60,258 nucleotides of DNA from Desulfatitalea sp. BRH_c12. GTDB taxonomy: Bacteria; Desulfobacterota; Desulfobacteria; Desulfobacterales; Desulfosarcinaceae. Location of the stretch: contig LADR01000043.1 of the NCBI GenBank assembly GCA_000961655.1, positions 1 through 60,258 on the forward strand, read 5' to 3'. The notes beneath the pieces were generated by a model. The model saw nothing but the letters and a program-made list of their open reading frames with translations, did not search any database and had not been told where the DNA came from. Position numbers and translations under genes: made by a program. Below, piece after piece: positions 18,347 through 25,624 of this stretch (its first letter is position 1; the number at the start of each line of letters is the position of its first letter).

Positions 18347-18747
18347 CCGGGGAAAACCCCATGCATAATGCGTCCCAAAAGAGTGATCACTTCCTGGGCG
18401 CCAAGATGAGTATCAGAATATTCAAGAGGTATTTTACCGCCCAGACCACGGGCAGGTTTTTTCAGCCACCTTTCAGCTTTTTGGGGATTACCAAATACAT
18501 CAACGGCCATATCGTAGACTTGTGCGACCTGGACGATGCGCTCAGATTCATCTGTTGCAAGCCTGCCTGTTATACGGCGCCGATCCAAAGTGCGCCTTGA
18601 AATCTGAACGATTTTTGATAGTGCATTATCAGAAACATTCAATTTACTTCGCAGCTGGTCAAATTTATCGGCGGGCAATCCTTGCTTAAGCTGGGAAATC
18701 AGCTGGTCGGTCGTAGTGGTCTTAAGGTTAAGCGATTGAATTTGCAT
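18343..18747 (-). CDS. Xre/MbcA/ParS-type antitoxin
   Basis: A 134-residue partner of the RES toxin. It has the helix-turn-helix KLNVSDNALSKIVQISRRTL in the middle and the C-terminal toxin-binding domain (DVFGNPQKAERWLKKPARGL, YSDTHLGAQEVITLLGRIMHG) typical of the DUF2384 family. The start at 18747 is chosen for its GGGGGT ribosome site and because the longer frame (to 18954) runs through the promoter and operator. The complex would repress the promoter immediately upstream. Confidence 0.9.
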   Translation of the reverse strand: MQIQSLNLKTTTTDQLISQLKQGLPADKFDQLRSKLNVSDNALSKIVQISRRTLDRRRITGRLATDESERIVQVAQVYDMAVDVFGNPQKAERWLKKPARGLGGKIPLEYSDTHLGAQEVITLLGRIMHGVFPG

Positions 18748-18763
18748 GATTACCCCCTTTATC

Positions 18764-18807
18764 TTGGCATTTGCCAATAATATATATGGCGTTTGCCAAT
18801 TTGTAAA
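18764..18807 (-). promoter_or_regulatory. Promoter and twin operators of the RES-Xre operon
   Basis: On the minus strand TTTACA (18802-18807) and TATATT (18779-18784) are separated by exactly 17 bases. Two related palindromes overlap it: TTGGCATTTGCCAA at 18764-18777, between -10 and the start codon, and TGGCGTTTGCCA at 18787-18798, in the spacer. Two matching inverted repeats on a toxin-antitoxin promoter indicate autoregulation by the antitoxin or complex. Confidence 0.7.
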
Positions 18808-19018
18808 GGGGAACGTACTGGAACTTGCACCTCCGCTCAGAAAATTCTTGGTGCCTCCTGGTCTTTTTGCCTGCAGATTTGCTTTTGTAGGCGGCGGCGT
18901 CTGTTTTAAAAGGGTGCACCGCGGGGCCTCGTGCTGGTTAGCCTTAGGGCGCATCCATTGTTGGCTATAGTTGACAACCGAAACTTAAGAAGCGGAGGGG
19001 GTTCAGGAAGAGTGCCGC

Positions 19019-20512
19019 TTATTTCGTCATTTCTTTTGACATAGAGAATCCTTTGCTTTTATCTGCGTCCTGGATTCTGAACCGCTGGACATCGACCGTT
19101 ATTGTTTTGGGTTCATAGCCTTCTTTTACCACTATGTCTCTTGCCCGCTGGGCAAGGTACGCCTCATGGCCCTTGCCGGAAGGGATGTTTTCCACAACTA
19201 CGGTTTTGAGTTTAGTTTTTTTTTCTTTGTCGAAGATATCAACCGTGTACCCGCTGGAACCGACGAATGCCTTGGCTTTTTTTAATGTTTCCATAAGGTA
19301 CTGTTCAGTGCGTTTTTCGCCTTTATGGTTTTGCCAATCAGTTCGTTCCGAGCGAACCCGCCCCTGGATGGTTGCATCATCCACGCCCCGTTTTAACAAA
19401 GCCATCATATAGGCGATATCTTGTTCCGATTCCCGGATCTTTCCACTGCTATCCACCCCTTTGAAATAGCTGTCCCGCGTGGGCAAGTCACCCCGATTGA
19501 GGATTTCCCCTAGCGGTGTATACACCGCCGTGTGTTTTTGCTCTTCCTTGCGGAGTTCTATAACCGGGACATTGGCCCTGCCCTGCCAGTCGACCCATTC
19601 CAGTTTGGCGAGCGGGTATCCTTGCCCGGTCCTATGCTTTTCCTTTCGGTTTCTAAAACCGGGAGCGCGTCCCCACCGGTGCAAGGGGGATGCGCCCGGG
19701 TCGGAGCGCATGTGTTTGAGCCAATGTTTTTTTTCATCAAGGGAAAGGGGCCGATCGCTTTTGACCCATACTTGGTAATTGTCCGGGCTGCTTTCGACCA
19801 CCAGGCGGCCGGGTTTCCAATGGCCATCGCTGTTTTTATGGCACCTGGAAAGCCCTTCCTTGTTTACATCGTCGTGCATCATGAAATAGGGTTCGTTTTC
19901 AAATTTGGGGCGGATGAATATGTGATGGCCCTTGGCGTTCATTGCCTTTAGATATCCAATGGCGTGGTCTTTTGCCTCCACAGCCCACACCTTGCCCTCT
20001 ACCTTTTGGGTGGCTTCTTTATAGACGCCCAGTTCGTATTGGCCATAATACTTGGCCAATTTATCCAGTACCACACTCATCCCTTTAAAACGGGCCGGAT
20101 CCTTCTCGTAGGTTCTGCCGTCACAATGAATGATTTTGCTTTGGTCGGATATTTTCGCCCATTTATTGGTTTCGCGCTCCGTCGCGATTTCCTGATAATA
20201 GCGCACCCACACATGATAGTTGCCCGCGTCATCCTCGATGACCAGGCGGCCGGGTTTCCATCGCCCTTCTATCCGGTGTTGCTCCAGATCCTTTTCAGGG
20301 AGATTTTCGTAGAGAGCATAAGAAGCGCGCGCCTCCTGCGCCACCCCGACATAGATTTGATCACTGGCGTTTAAGCACAAGCACGTGGATGTCATTTCGT
20401 CGGGATAGACGGTCGCAATCTCTCCGGTGTCTGATATAAGGCCATATCTTTCCCAGCCGCAAAAATAAGCGTCGAAACGTTTGCCAAATTTCTCCGCGGG
20501 ATTTTTGACCAT
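19019..20512 (-). CDS. RepB-type plasmid primase-like protein with duplicated domain
   Basis: A 497-residue soluble protein, last in the transfer operon. Residues about 215-330 resemble the RepB/MobA-type primase domain: HIFIRPKFE, GRLVVESSPDNYQVWVK, HMRSDPGASPLHRWGRAPGF and RNRKEKHRTG, where such proteins place their acidic catalytic and basic residues. A shorter related unit lies at residues about 80-120 (EGRWKPGRLVIEDDAGNYHV WVRYYQEI), suggesting internal duplication. Residues 345-497 are unrecognised. It would prime the complementary strand of transferred DNA. It starts 12 bases after the coupling-protein stop. Identification rests on motif pattern only. Confidence 0.65.
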   Translation of the reverse strand: MVKNPAEKFGKRFDAYFCGWERYGLISDTGEIATVYPDEMTSTCLCLNASDQIYVGVAQEARASYALYENLPEKDLEQHRIEGRWKPGRLVIEDDAGNYHVWVRYYQEIATERETNKWAKISDQSKIIHCDGRTYEKDPARFKGMSVVLDKLAKYYGQYELGVYKEATQKVEGKVWAVEAKDHAIGYLKAMNAKGHHIFIRPKFENEPYFMMHDDVNKEGLSRCHKNSDGHWKPGRLVVESSPDNYQVWVKSDRPLSLDEKKHWLKHMRSDPGASPLHRWGRAPGFRNRKEKHRTGQGYPLAKLEWVDWQGRANVPVIELRKEEQKHTAVYTPLGEILNRGDLPTRDSYFKGVDSSGKIRESEQDIAYMMALLKRGVDDATIQGRVRSERTDWQNHKGEKRTEQYLMETLKKAKAFVGSSGYTVDIFDKEKKTKLKTVVVENIPSGKGHEAYLAQRARDIVVKEGYEPKTITVDVQRFRIQDADKSKGFSMSKEMTK

Positions 20513-20523
20513 GACCGCCCTCT

Positions 20524-22212
20524 CTATTCTTCAGAATCGCTGAATTGAATTTCTAACTGATCCACACTTTCCCTGAGCCTTTGTTGCTGGGCGACAATAT
20601 TGGCGAGCACCAGGTCATTACGGAGCTCAAAGGGGCTGTGGATCGGTCTGGGCTTATCGTAGGCCCAGCGTGAAATCACGAAGTGATAATCGCGGAACTT
20701 CACAATGCCTGTCAGATCCGGAAGATTGGCAATGTCCGAGGGCAAGAAGAGCAACTCCTTTTTCTTTTGGTTGCGCAGGGTCGTGCCGTCTTTGTAATCA
20801 CTTGGTCCCATGCTCTGTGACCTTTCGATCTCGAAATATTCGGTTTCGCCGATGTTGTATTTGGCTTCCCGTTCCGCCGTTTCGCCGGAAAGGGCGAAGG
20901 TGATCCGGTTGCCCGGAGCGTTGTCGAGGGTTTTGAGCAGCTGCCGGCCATAGGTTTTTTCCATCTGACCATCATCCTGAATGCCGATAAAGGCCGAAAC
21001 CCCTTTGGAACGGCCTTTGGTCAACATTTTCACGATCGAGCTCATGCGCTGCAGGGATCCGAATTCATCCAGGAGCAGGTAGATTCTACGGTTCAGGTTG
21101 TCGGCCATGGAAAGCAGTTTGCGGCCGACCAGGTCAATGAACAGGGACAAGATGGGTCGCAAGGTCTCTTCCACATCCTCATAATTGGTGATGTAGATCA
21201 TCCCAGAGCCGTTGCTCAGCCAATGGGTGATTGCAAAATCGCCATGGGTATTTGCCATGTACTCAAAACATCGGGTGTATTGCATCATGACCGCCAGGAC
21301 GCTTTCGGCTTGGCGCGAGTTTTCGACATTCTGGGTGATATAGCGATAGCCTGCTTCACCGCCCTTTGTTTTTGCAAGGCGCTCGGACAACTCCTTGGCC
21401 TCGGCGGTGAGCATCTGCCAAAGGTGCAGGTTGCTGCGCATATCGTTCTGATACAGGTAATGCAGACAGCCGGCATAGACGCCACGGGCAGCATCATTCC
21501 AGAACGGATCGTTTGCAGAAATCGATGGCGGGACCAGGCTGGCGGCCTGGGCATCCACGTCCATATAGGTTGTCAGCTCATTGAAAACGTTCCACCCCAA
21601 AGAGCGGCGGTCCAGGGGATTGAAGATCAGGTCTTTTTGCGGATCGTAAAATTCGGTCAGATACTCCCCTTTATGGTCGTAAATGATGCCCTGGCCGCCA
21701 TTTTTCCTGATGGCTTTAACAATCTGGCGAAAGCACTGGGATTTGCCGGTGCCGGGTTTTCCGATGATCATGGTGGCCCGGTTTTCGAGGTCCACCGGCA
21801 TTTCGATCTGGCCGAACGGGATGGCGGTGGCCTGTTTTCGCTTTTTGATCTGTTTTTTCAGTTCCTCGGGGGTTATCAACCGCGCGCCGCGGATATGGCG
21901 TTTGCTGGATTGCTGCCTTGCCCGCTTTCGGAAGCCGATCAATGCGATGGGATAAAGGATGGCGGCGCCGATGAACAGTTTGAAATATGGCCTTTTGTTG
22001 CCATACTGAAGAAGATAGCGAATATTATTGGCTGTGACCGCAAGCCCGTTGTCTTTGGCGACTTTGCAGGTGAAGAGCGTCGCCAATAGAATAAAAAACA
22101 GCAAAATGACGACCGTGATGCGCAAATGCATCTTAAATTGCATGCGCAGCGCATTGGTCCAGGTTTCGTGCCCTTCATAGCCGCTATACTGTTCTTGATA
22201 GGCATCTTGCAT
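20524..22212 (-). CDS. virD4: Type IV coupling protein (VirD4/TraG-like ATPase)
   Basis: A 562-residue inner-membrane ATPase that links the relaxosome to the secretion channel. Two hydrophobic segments occur before residue 95 (VVILLFFILLATLF and LFIGAAILYPIALIGF). Walker A is IGKPGTGKSQ near residues 145-154 and Walker B is IYLLLDEFGSLQRM near 373-386; RSKGVSAFIGIQDDGQMEKT follows, as in the VirD4/TraD family. The C-terminus is acidic. Its ATG abuts the stop of the TraT-like gene. Length is intermediate between VirD4 (about 655) and shorter plasmid forms. Confidence 0.93.
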   Translation of the reverse strand: MQDAYQEQYSGYEGHETWTNALRMQFKMHLRITVVILLFFILLATLFTCKVAKDNGLAVTANNIRYLLQYGNKRPYFKLFIGAAILYPIALIGFRKRARQQSSKRHIRGARLITPEELKKQIKKRKQATAIPFGQIEMPVDLENRATMIIGKPGTGKSQCFRQIVKAIRKNGGQGIIYDHKGEYLTEFYDPQKDLIFNPLDRRSLGWNVFNELTTYMDVDAQAASLVPPSISANDPFWNDAARGVYAGCLHYLYQNDMRSNLHLWQMLTAEAKELSERLAKTKGGEAGYRYITQNVENSRQAESVLAVMMQYTRCFEYMANTHGDFAITHWLSNGSGMIYITNYEDVEETLRPILSLFIDLVGRKLLSMADNLNRRIYLLLDEFGSLQRMSSIVKMLTKGRSKGVSAFIGIQDDGQMEKTYGRQLLKTLDNAPGNRITFALSGETAEREAKYNIGETEYFEIERSQSMGPSDYKDGTTLRNQKKKELLFLPSDIANLPDLTGIVKFRDYHFVISRWAYDKPRPIHSPFELRNDLVLANIVAQQQRLRESVDQLEIQFSDSEE

Positions 22213-22827
22213 TCAGAACATTTCCAGAACAGCGTCGATCAGGTGATCCCGAATCGCCGGCATGACCTCTTCGGCGGAGCGCCGTGAGCTTTGAACGCCC
22301 GAAATGATCCGGGTCTTGTTTTTCTGGCGGACAATGCCTGTTTTGGTTTTTTGGGTGCTCTCGATATTCAGATCTACAACAAGCGCGTAACTGCGTGCGC
22401 GGACCTTATCAACCAGAAAACTCACGCTGCTGGCGATTAGATCCCGCTTTTTTTCTCTTAAGGCCAATCGGCTGCCGTATCCGCTATTGTAGGCTTTTAG
22501 CAAATACTCGGGTTCCGCCTCACCGACGTAGATGACGGCGCCCAAAAGCGTGTAATCAGCTTGGTCTGGATCAGCCAGGATTTGATAGCCTTTTTCCGCA
22601 AGTCCCCGTTCAATCTGCTCGGCCAGATCAATCTGACGATTCACGGTTGCATACGAAATGTCGACCAGGACCTTGTCGTGTCCCTTCGCTGGCGGGGGAA
22701 GGATTACGTTACTGCTGGATTTGGTCACCACTTCAATAGCTGGAGACGCGGTGCTCTGGTCTGTATCAGAGGCGAATGCAAACGTTGAAACCCAGAGGAT
22801 CCATGCGATAAGAATCAATCTGATCAT
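22213..22827 (-). CDS. traT: TraT-like surface exclusion protein without lipobox
   Basis: A 204-residue exported protein resembling TraT, the outer-membrane lipoprotein that blocks redundant mating and complement attack. The resemblance is in VLVDISYATVNRQIDLAEQI ... GYQILADPDQADYTLLGAVI (TraT has the same strand-helix-strand order and spacing) and in the C-terminal YALVVDLNIES ... KTRIISGVQSS. The N-terminus has a signal peptide (LILIAWILWVSTFAFAS), but there is no Cys at the cleavage region, so it may be periplasmic or otherwise anchored. It sits between trbL and the coupling protein and overlaps trbL by four bases. Confidence 0.68.
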   Translation of the reverse strand: MIRLILIAWILWVSTFAFASDTDQSTASPAIEVVTKSSSNVILPPPAKGHDKVLVDISYATVNRQIDLAEQIERGLAEKGYQILADPDQADYTLLGAVIYVGEAEPEYLLKAYNSGYGSRLALREKKRDLIASSVSFLVDKVRARSYALVVDLNIESTQKTKTGIVRQKNKTRIISGVQSSRRSAEEVMPAIRDHLIDAVLEMF

Positions 22828-23768
22828 ATTCCTCCTCGAACGATTCTTGCCAGGCTGTAGGCGGCCGAGCTTACCGATGATCCGAACCCTGTCGCTCCGG
22901 ATGAGACTGCGGCCGCGAAACGGCCGGTGGATATCAAAGCCAGGATACCGACAATCAAAAAACCGACCAGCCCTATGATGTCAGCCAGGCCATTAAAGTC
23001 CCATTGTACATTGTAGCTGGTGTTGATCGCATATCCGGGGATGCCAAAAAGTGATTTGATTGCCAGAACGGTCAGCAACAGATTGATCCGCGCGATCACC
23101 GCATATACCAAAAACCCCGTGAACAAGCGCATCCAGCCGTCAAACAGAAAACTGGTGCGCTTGAGCATCAAAAATGGAATGAAGAAAAACCCTATTATCT
23201 TGGAAAGCGCGAATCCCCATAGTGCCCACACATGAATAATGAACCCGAGAATTGAAAAAAGGGAAACGATCGCAAACACCACGTTGGCGGCTAAAAAGGT
23301 CCAGAATGCGGACCACCATGAAACGTCGTTGTGCTCGATGCCGTCCATCACATCATTGATAAAAGCCGGAAGCAAAAACGGATCGGAGTTGCCGATGGCG
23401 GCCTGCTGAATGCCACCGGCAATCCCTTCCGACATATCCCAGCCAAGACTCGTCAGGTAATCATAATTGTCGAGCAACAGGCGGGTAACAGCGACCATCA
23501 GAAGGGTGTGAATCAGGTCGAATTGACTCAGATCGCTCAGGATGTATTTGCCGCCGGCGATGACGATCAAGCAAATGGCGAATGTGGTCCATGTAATTTC
23601 GACAAGGTTTCGAAGATCTCCATCTGCCAAGATATTGTTGAGCAGGACGCTAGTGTTGTTCATGAAGGTGTTGAAGCGGCCCATGGATTCGCCAAAGGTC
23701 GGCGGCGAGTCGGCCAGGACGACGGCAGGTATCGCCAACAAGATGAGCGATAGGATGATTTTTTTCAT
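22824..23768 (-). CDS. trbL: TrbL/VirB6 inner-membrane channel protein
   Basis: A 314-residue polytopic membrane protein with a signal-like start (MKKIILSLILLAIPAVVLAD) and about six membrane segments, including WTTFAICLIVIAGGKYIL, FLAANVVFAIVSLFSILGFI and LVGFLIVGILALISTGRFAA. The central WALWGFALSKIIGFFFIPFL, close to the conserved Trp region of VirB6/TrbL, and its place after trbJ and trbM fit the inner-membrane pore subunit. The C-terminal Gly/Ser-rich stretch (SSGATGFGSSVSSAAYSLAR) is typical of TrbL. Confidence 0.88.
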   Translation of the reverse strand: MKKIILSLILLAIPAVVLADSPPTFGESMGRFNTFMNNTSVLLNNILADGDLRNLVEITWTTFAICLIVIAGGKYILSDLSQFDLIHTLLMVAVTRLLLDNYDYLTSLGWDMSEGIAGGIQQAAIGNSDPFLLPAFINDVMDGIEHNDVSWWSAFWTFLAANVVFAIVSLFSILGFIIHVWALWGFALSKIIGFFFIPFLMLKRTSFLFDGWMRLFTGFLVYAVIARINLLLTVLAIKSLFGIPGYAINTSYNVQWDFNGLADIIGLVGFLIVGILALISTGRFAAAVSSGATGFGSSVSSAAYSLARIVRGGI

Positions 23769-23779
23769 TCAAGCCTCTG

Positions 23780-24256
23780 CTAATCATCCAGGTTGAACCA
23801 ATACCTGGTTCCGTTAATATCCATGTAGTAAGGGTCTTTTCGTGCAACAAGGGGCTGGTCGTCGTATATCGGCACCGAGATACCATCCCAACCATAATCG
23901 TAACGGATCACTTTTGAACAAACATTCCCGCCCGAAAAATCGTATTCGGAACTGTATGTTGTGCGAAGGCGATACTCCTTTCCATAGCTTTCTTCGCAGG
24001 ATTGGAATTCTTCAACCCCATATTGCGCCTGGGCCTCGTTGCATTTTGGCCAGGGTTTGTGTCTTCTGATACAACGCTGAAGCACATTCATTGGCTCATG
24101 GCACTCCTGGAACTGGCGGGAACCGCCTGGATTGGACAGGCAAAGTACAATCTTGCAACCCATTTCGCTGGCATGGGCAGCTGTGAAAGGTTGACCGGAA
24201 ATGATCAATGCCGCAAGTACGGCTACCAACAACAAAAATCTACGGATATTTACCAT
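23780..24256 (-). CDS. trbM: TrbM-like periplasmic transfer protein
   Basis: A 158-residue exported protein. After a signal peptide (LLLVAVLAALIISGQPFTAA) comes a Cys-rich TrbM-like start, MGCKIVLCLSNPGGSRQFQE, matching the family's C-(K/E)-x-(I/V)-LCLS pattern, with further Cys residues suggesting disulfides in the periplasm. TrbM is required for transfer in some P-type systems, but its mechanism is not settled. A GGGGAGGGG ribosome site precedes the ATG. Identity beyond the N-terminal motif is less certain. Confidence 0.65.
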   Translation of the reverse strand: MVNIRRFLLLVAVLAALIISGQPFTAAHASEMGCKIVLCLSNPGGSRQFQECHEPMNVLQRCIRRHKPWPKCNEAQAQYGVEEFQSCEESYGKEYRLRTTYSSEYDFSGGNVCSKVIRYDYGWDGISVPIYDDQPLVARKDPYYMDINGTRYWFNLDD

Positions 24257-24267
24257 TGTCCCCTCCC

Positions 24268-24759
24268 CTACTCGCTTTGGTTTGCCTGATTACGATGTCT
24301 TTTTAGCTGTCTTGCAGTTTCATCCGTTCTTGCTTTTTGCATCTGTGCAAGACGGGATTCGATCCAAAATTCTTCATTTCTAAAATCCTCCTTTAACACC
24401 TCCCCCGGCAAAATTTCTCCAACATCTAAAGCTGATAATCTCCTCGCCGATCTTCCTTTTATTCTTAACTCTTTAAGTTTTTCTTTAAGTATTTCAGGTG
24501 TTAACATCCCATATGATAATTCGCAATATTGGTCGGTCCCTCGAATTTTTCCTTCCATTTCATATTTTTTTCTCAAATCATCACCACACGTGAGCCTCTT
24601 CATGGGATTTTTTTCTCTTTTCATGCATTCTTGGGTGACAGACTTAATTTTCTCATCAATCTGCTTTTCCCCTGGATCTATAAATGGTTTTTCCGTTGCG
24701 ATTGCCCAACTACAAAGCAATAAATAAGCAACAATCGAAATTGGTAAGATTCTGTTCAT
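24268..24759 (-). CDS. Hypothetical exported protein of the transfer operon (163 aa)
   Basis: Not recognised. A signal peptide (ISIVAYLLLCSWAIA) is followed by a charged, mostly helical protein with three Cys (positions about 45, 58 and 79), a feature shared with TrbM next door. It starts directly after the trbJ stop (24760) and ends 12 bases before trbM, so it is translated as part of the operon. A periplasmic accessory or entry-exclusion role is possible but has no direct support. Confidence 0.6.
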   Translation of the reverse strand: MNRILPISIVAYLLLCSWAIATEKPFIDPGEKQIDEKIKSVTQECMKREKNPMKRLTCGDDLRKKYEMEGKIRGTDQYCELSYGMLTPEILKEKLKELRIKGRSARRLSALDVGEILPGEVLKEDFRNEEFWIESRLAQMQKARTDETARQLKRHRNQANQSE

Positions 24760-25608
24760 CTAAAAGTACCCCCACCTATCGCGACCTAAAAGTTTATTAG
24801 GCTGGCGATCGCGAAGACGCTGCAACTCAGCGTCTCGATATTTGGCCGATTGAGCCGCTCTCTCGGCTCTCTCATTATCCATATTCAATAAAACTTGATT
24901 CTGTGTCTGGATCAGTGCCTCCATCTGATTCATAATGGTTAGGTCCTGAGCGGCTATGTGCTGCATCGTTGCCAAATCAGACTCATCTCCTAAATTACTC
25001 AATGCTTCGGCGTGTTTTGGTAGTACCTGTTCGATCCTTTCTTTACTTTTCCTTGCGTTATCCGAAGTCATCCTCAGTCTATCCTTCATAAGTTCATAAG
25101 CCTCGTAATCCTCACGGATCTTGCGCGCATAATCTTCCGACCACACCCCCAATGCCCGGGCATCCGCTTCCACTTCGGATGGTTGCCGGGGCACGTGCCC
25201 GTATTGACTCAGCATCGCATCAAGGTCTTCTTCGTAGGTGGTGCTTTCGGGATCCATTGTGTTGACCGCATATGACCTTTTGGCCCTTCCGTGGTACTGC
25301 TCTATGACGGCCATCAATCGCTGCCAGTCACCGGCATCGATGATGCGTCGGAGCCCTCGAAGTTGATTCAGATAGCTTTGGTATTCTCGCAAAACCTGTT
25401 GGTAATCGCGGATCATCTGTCTGTGCTGGTTTGTTTGGGTGGTTGTCTGATTGATCATCTCCTGATAACCTTGGAGTTGGGTCATATACTGCAAAAGCTG
25501 CTGTGTCAGATTCGCAACGTCGATAGTGGGAATGCCGCCCCCAATGGCCGGGCCGGCAAAGCCGCACACACCAGCTGACAGAAGTAGCGCCAACCAAAAT
25601 TTCTTCAT
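24760..25608 (-). CDS. trbJ: TrbJ/VirB5-like minor pilus protein
   Basis: A 282-residue exported protein with signal peptide (ALLLSAGVCGFAGPAIGG). The mature start GIPTIDVANLTQQLLQYMTQ and the following long helical region with Gln-rich heptads (INQTTTQTNQHRQMIRDYQQ) are the TrbJ hallmark. TrbJ/VirB5 proteins sit at the pilus tip and help contact recipients. GGAGG precedes the ATG. It follows trbE, as in RP4. No lesions seen. Confidence 0.9.
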   Translation of the reverse strand: MKKFWLALLLSAGVCGFAGPAIGGGIPTIDVANLTQQLLQYMTQLQGYQEMINQTTTQTNQHRQMIRDYQQVLREYQSYLNQLRGLRRIIDAGDWQRLMAVIEQYHGRAKRSYAVNTMDPESTTYEEDLDAMLSQYGHVPRQPSEVEADARALGVWSEDYARKIREDYEAYELMKDRLRMTSDNARKSKERIEQVLPKHAEALSNLGDESDLATMQHIAAQDLTIMNQMEALIQTQNQVLLNMDNERAERAAQSAKYRDAELQRLRDRQPNKLLGRDRWGYF

Positions 25609-25624
25609 GCATCCTCCTTCCTTT

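Noticed and set aside
21223-22089. Long plus-strand frame (288 aa) in the coupling-protein region
   Set aside because: Lies wholly opposite the clearly identified VirD4-like gene, has no ribosome site and low-complexity composition; a shadow frame of GC-rich coding DNA.
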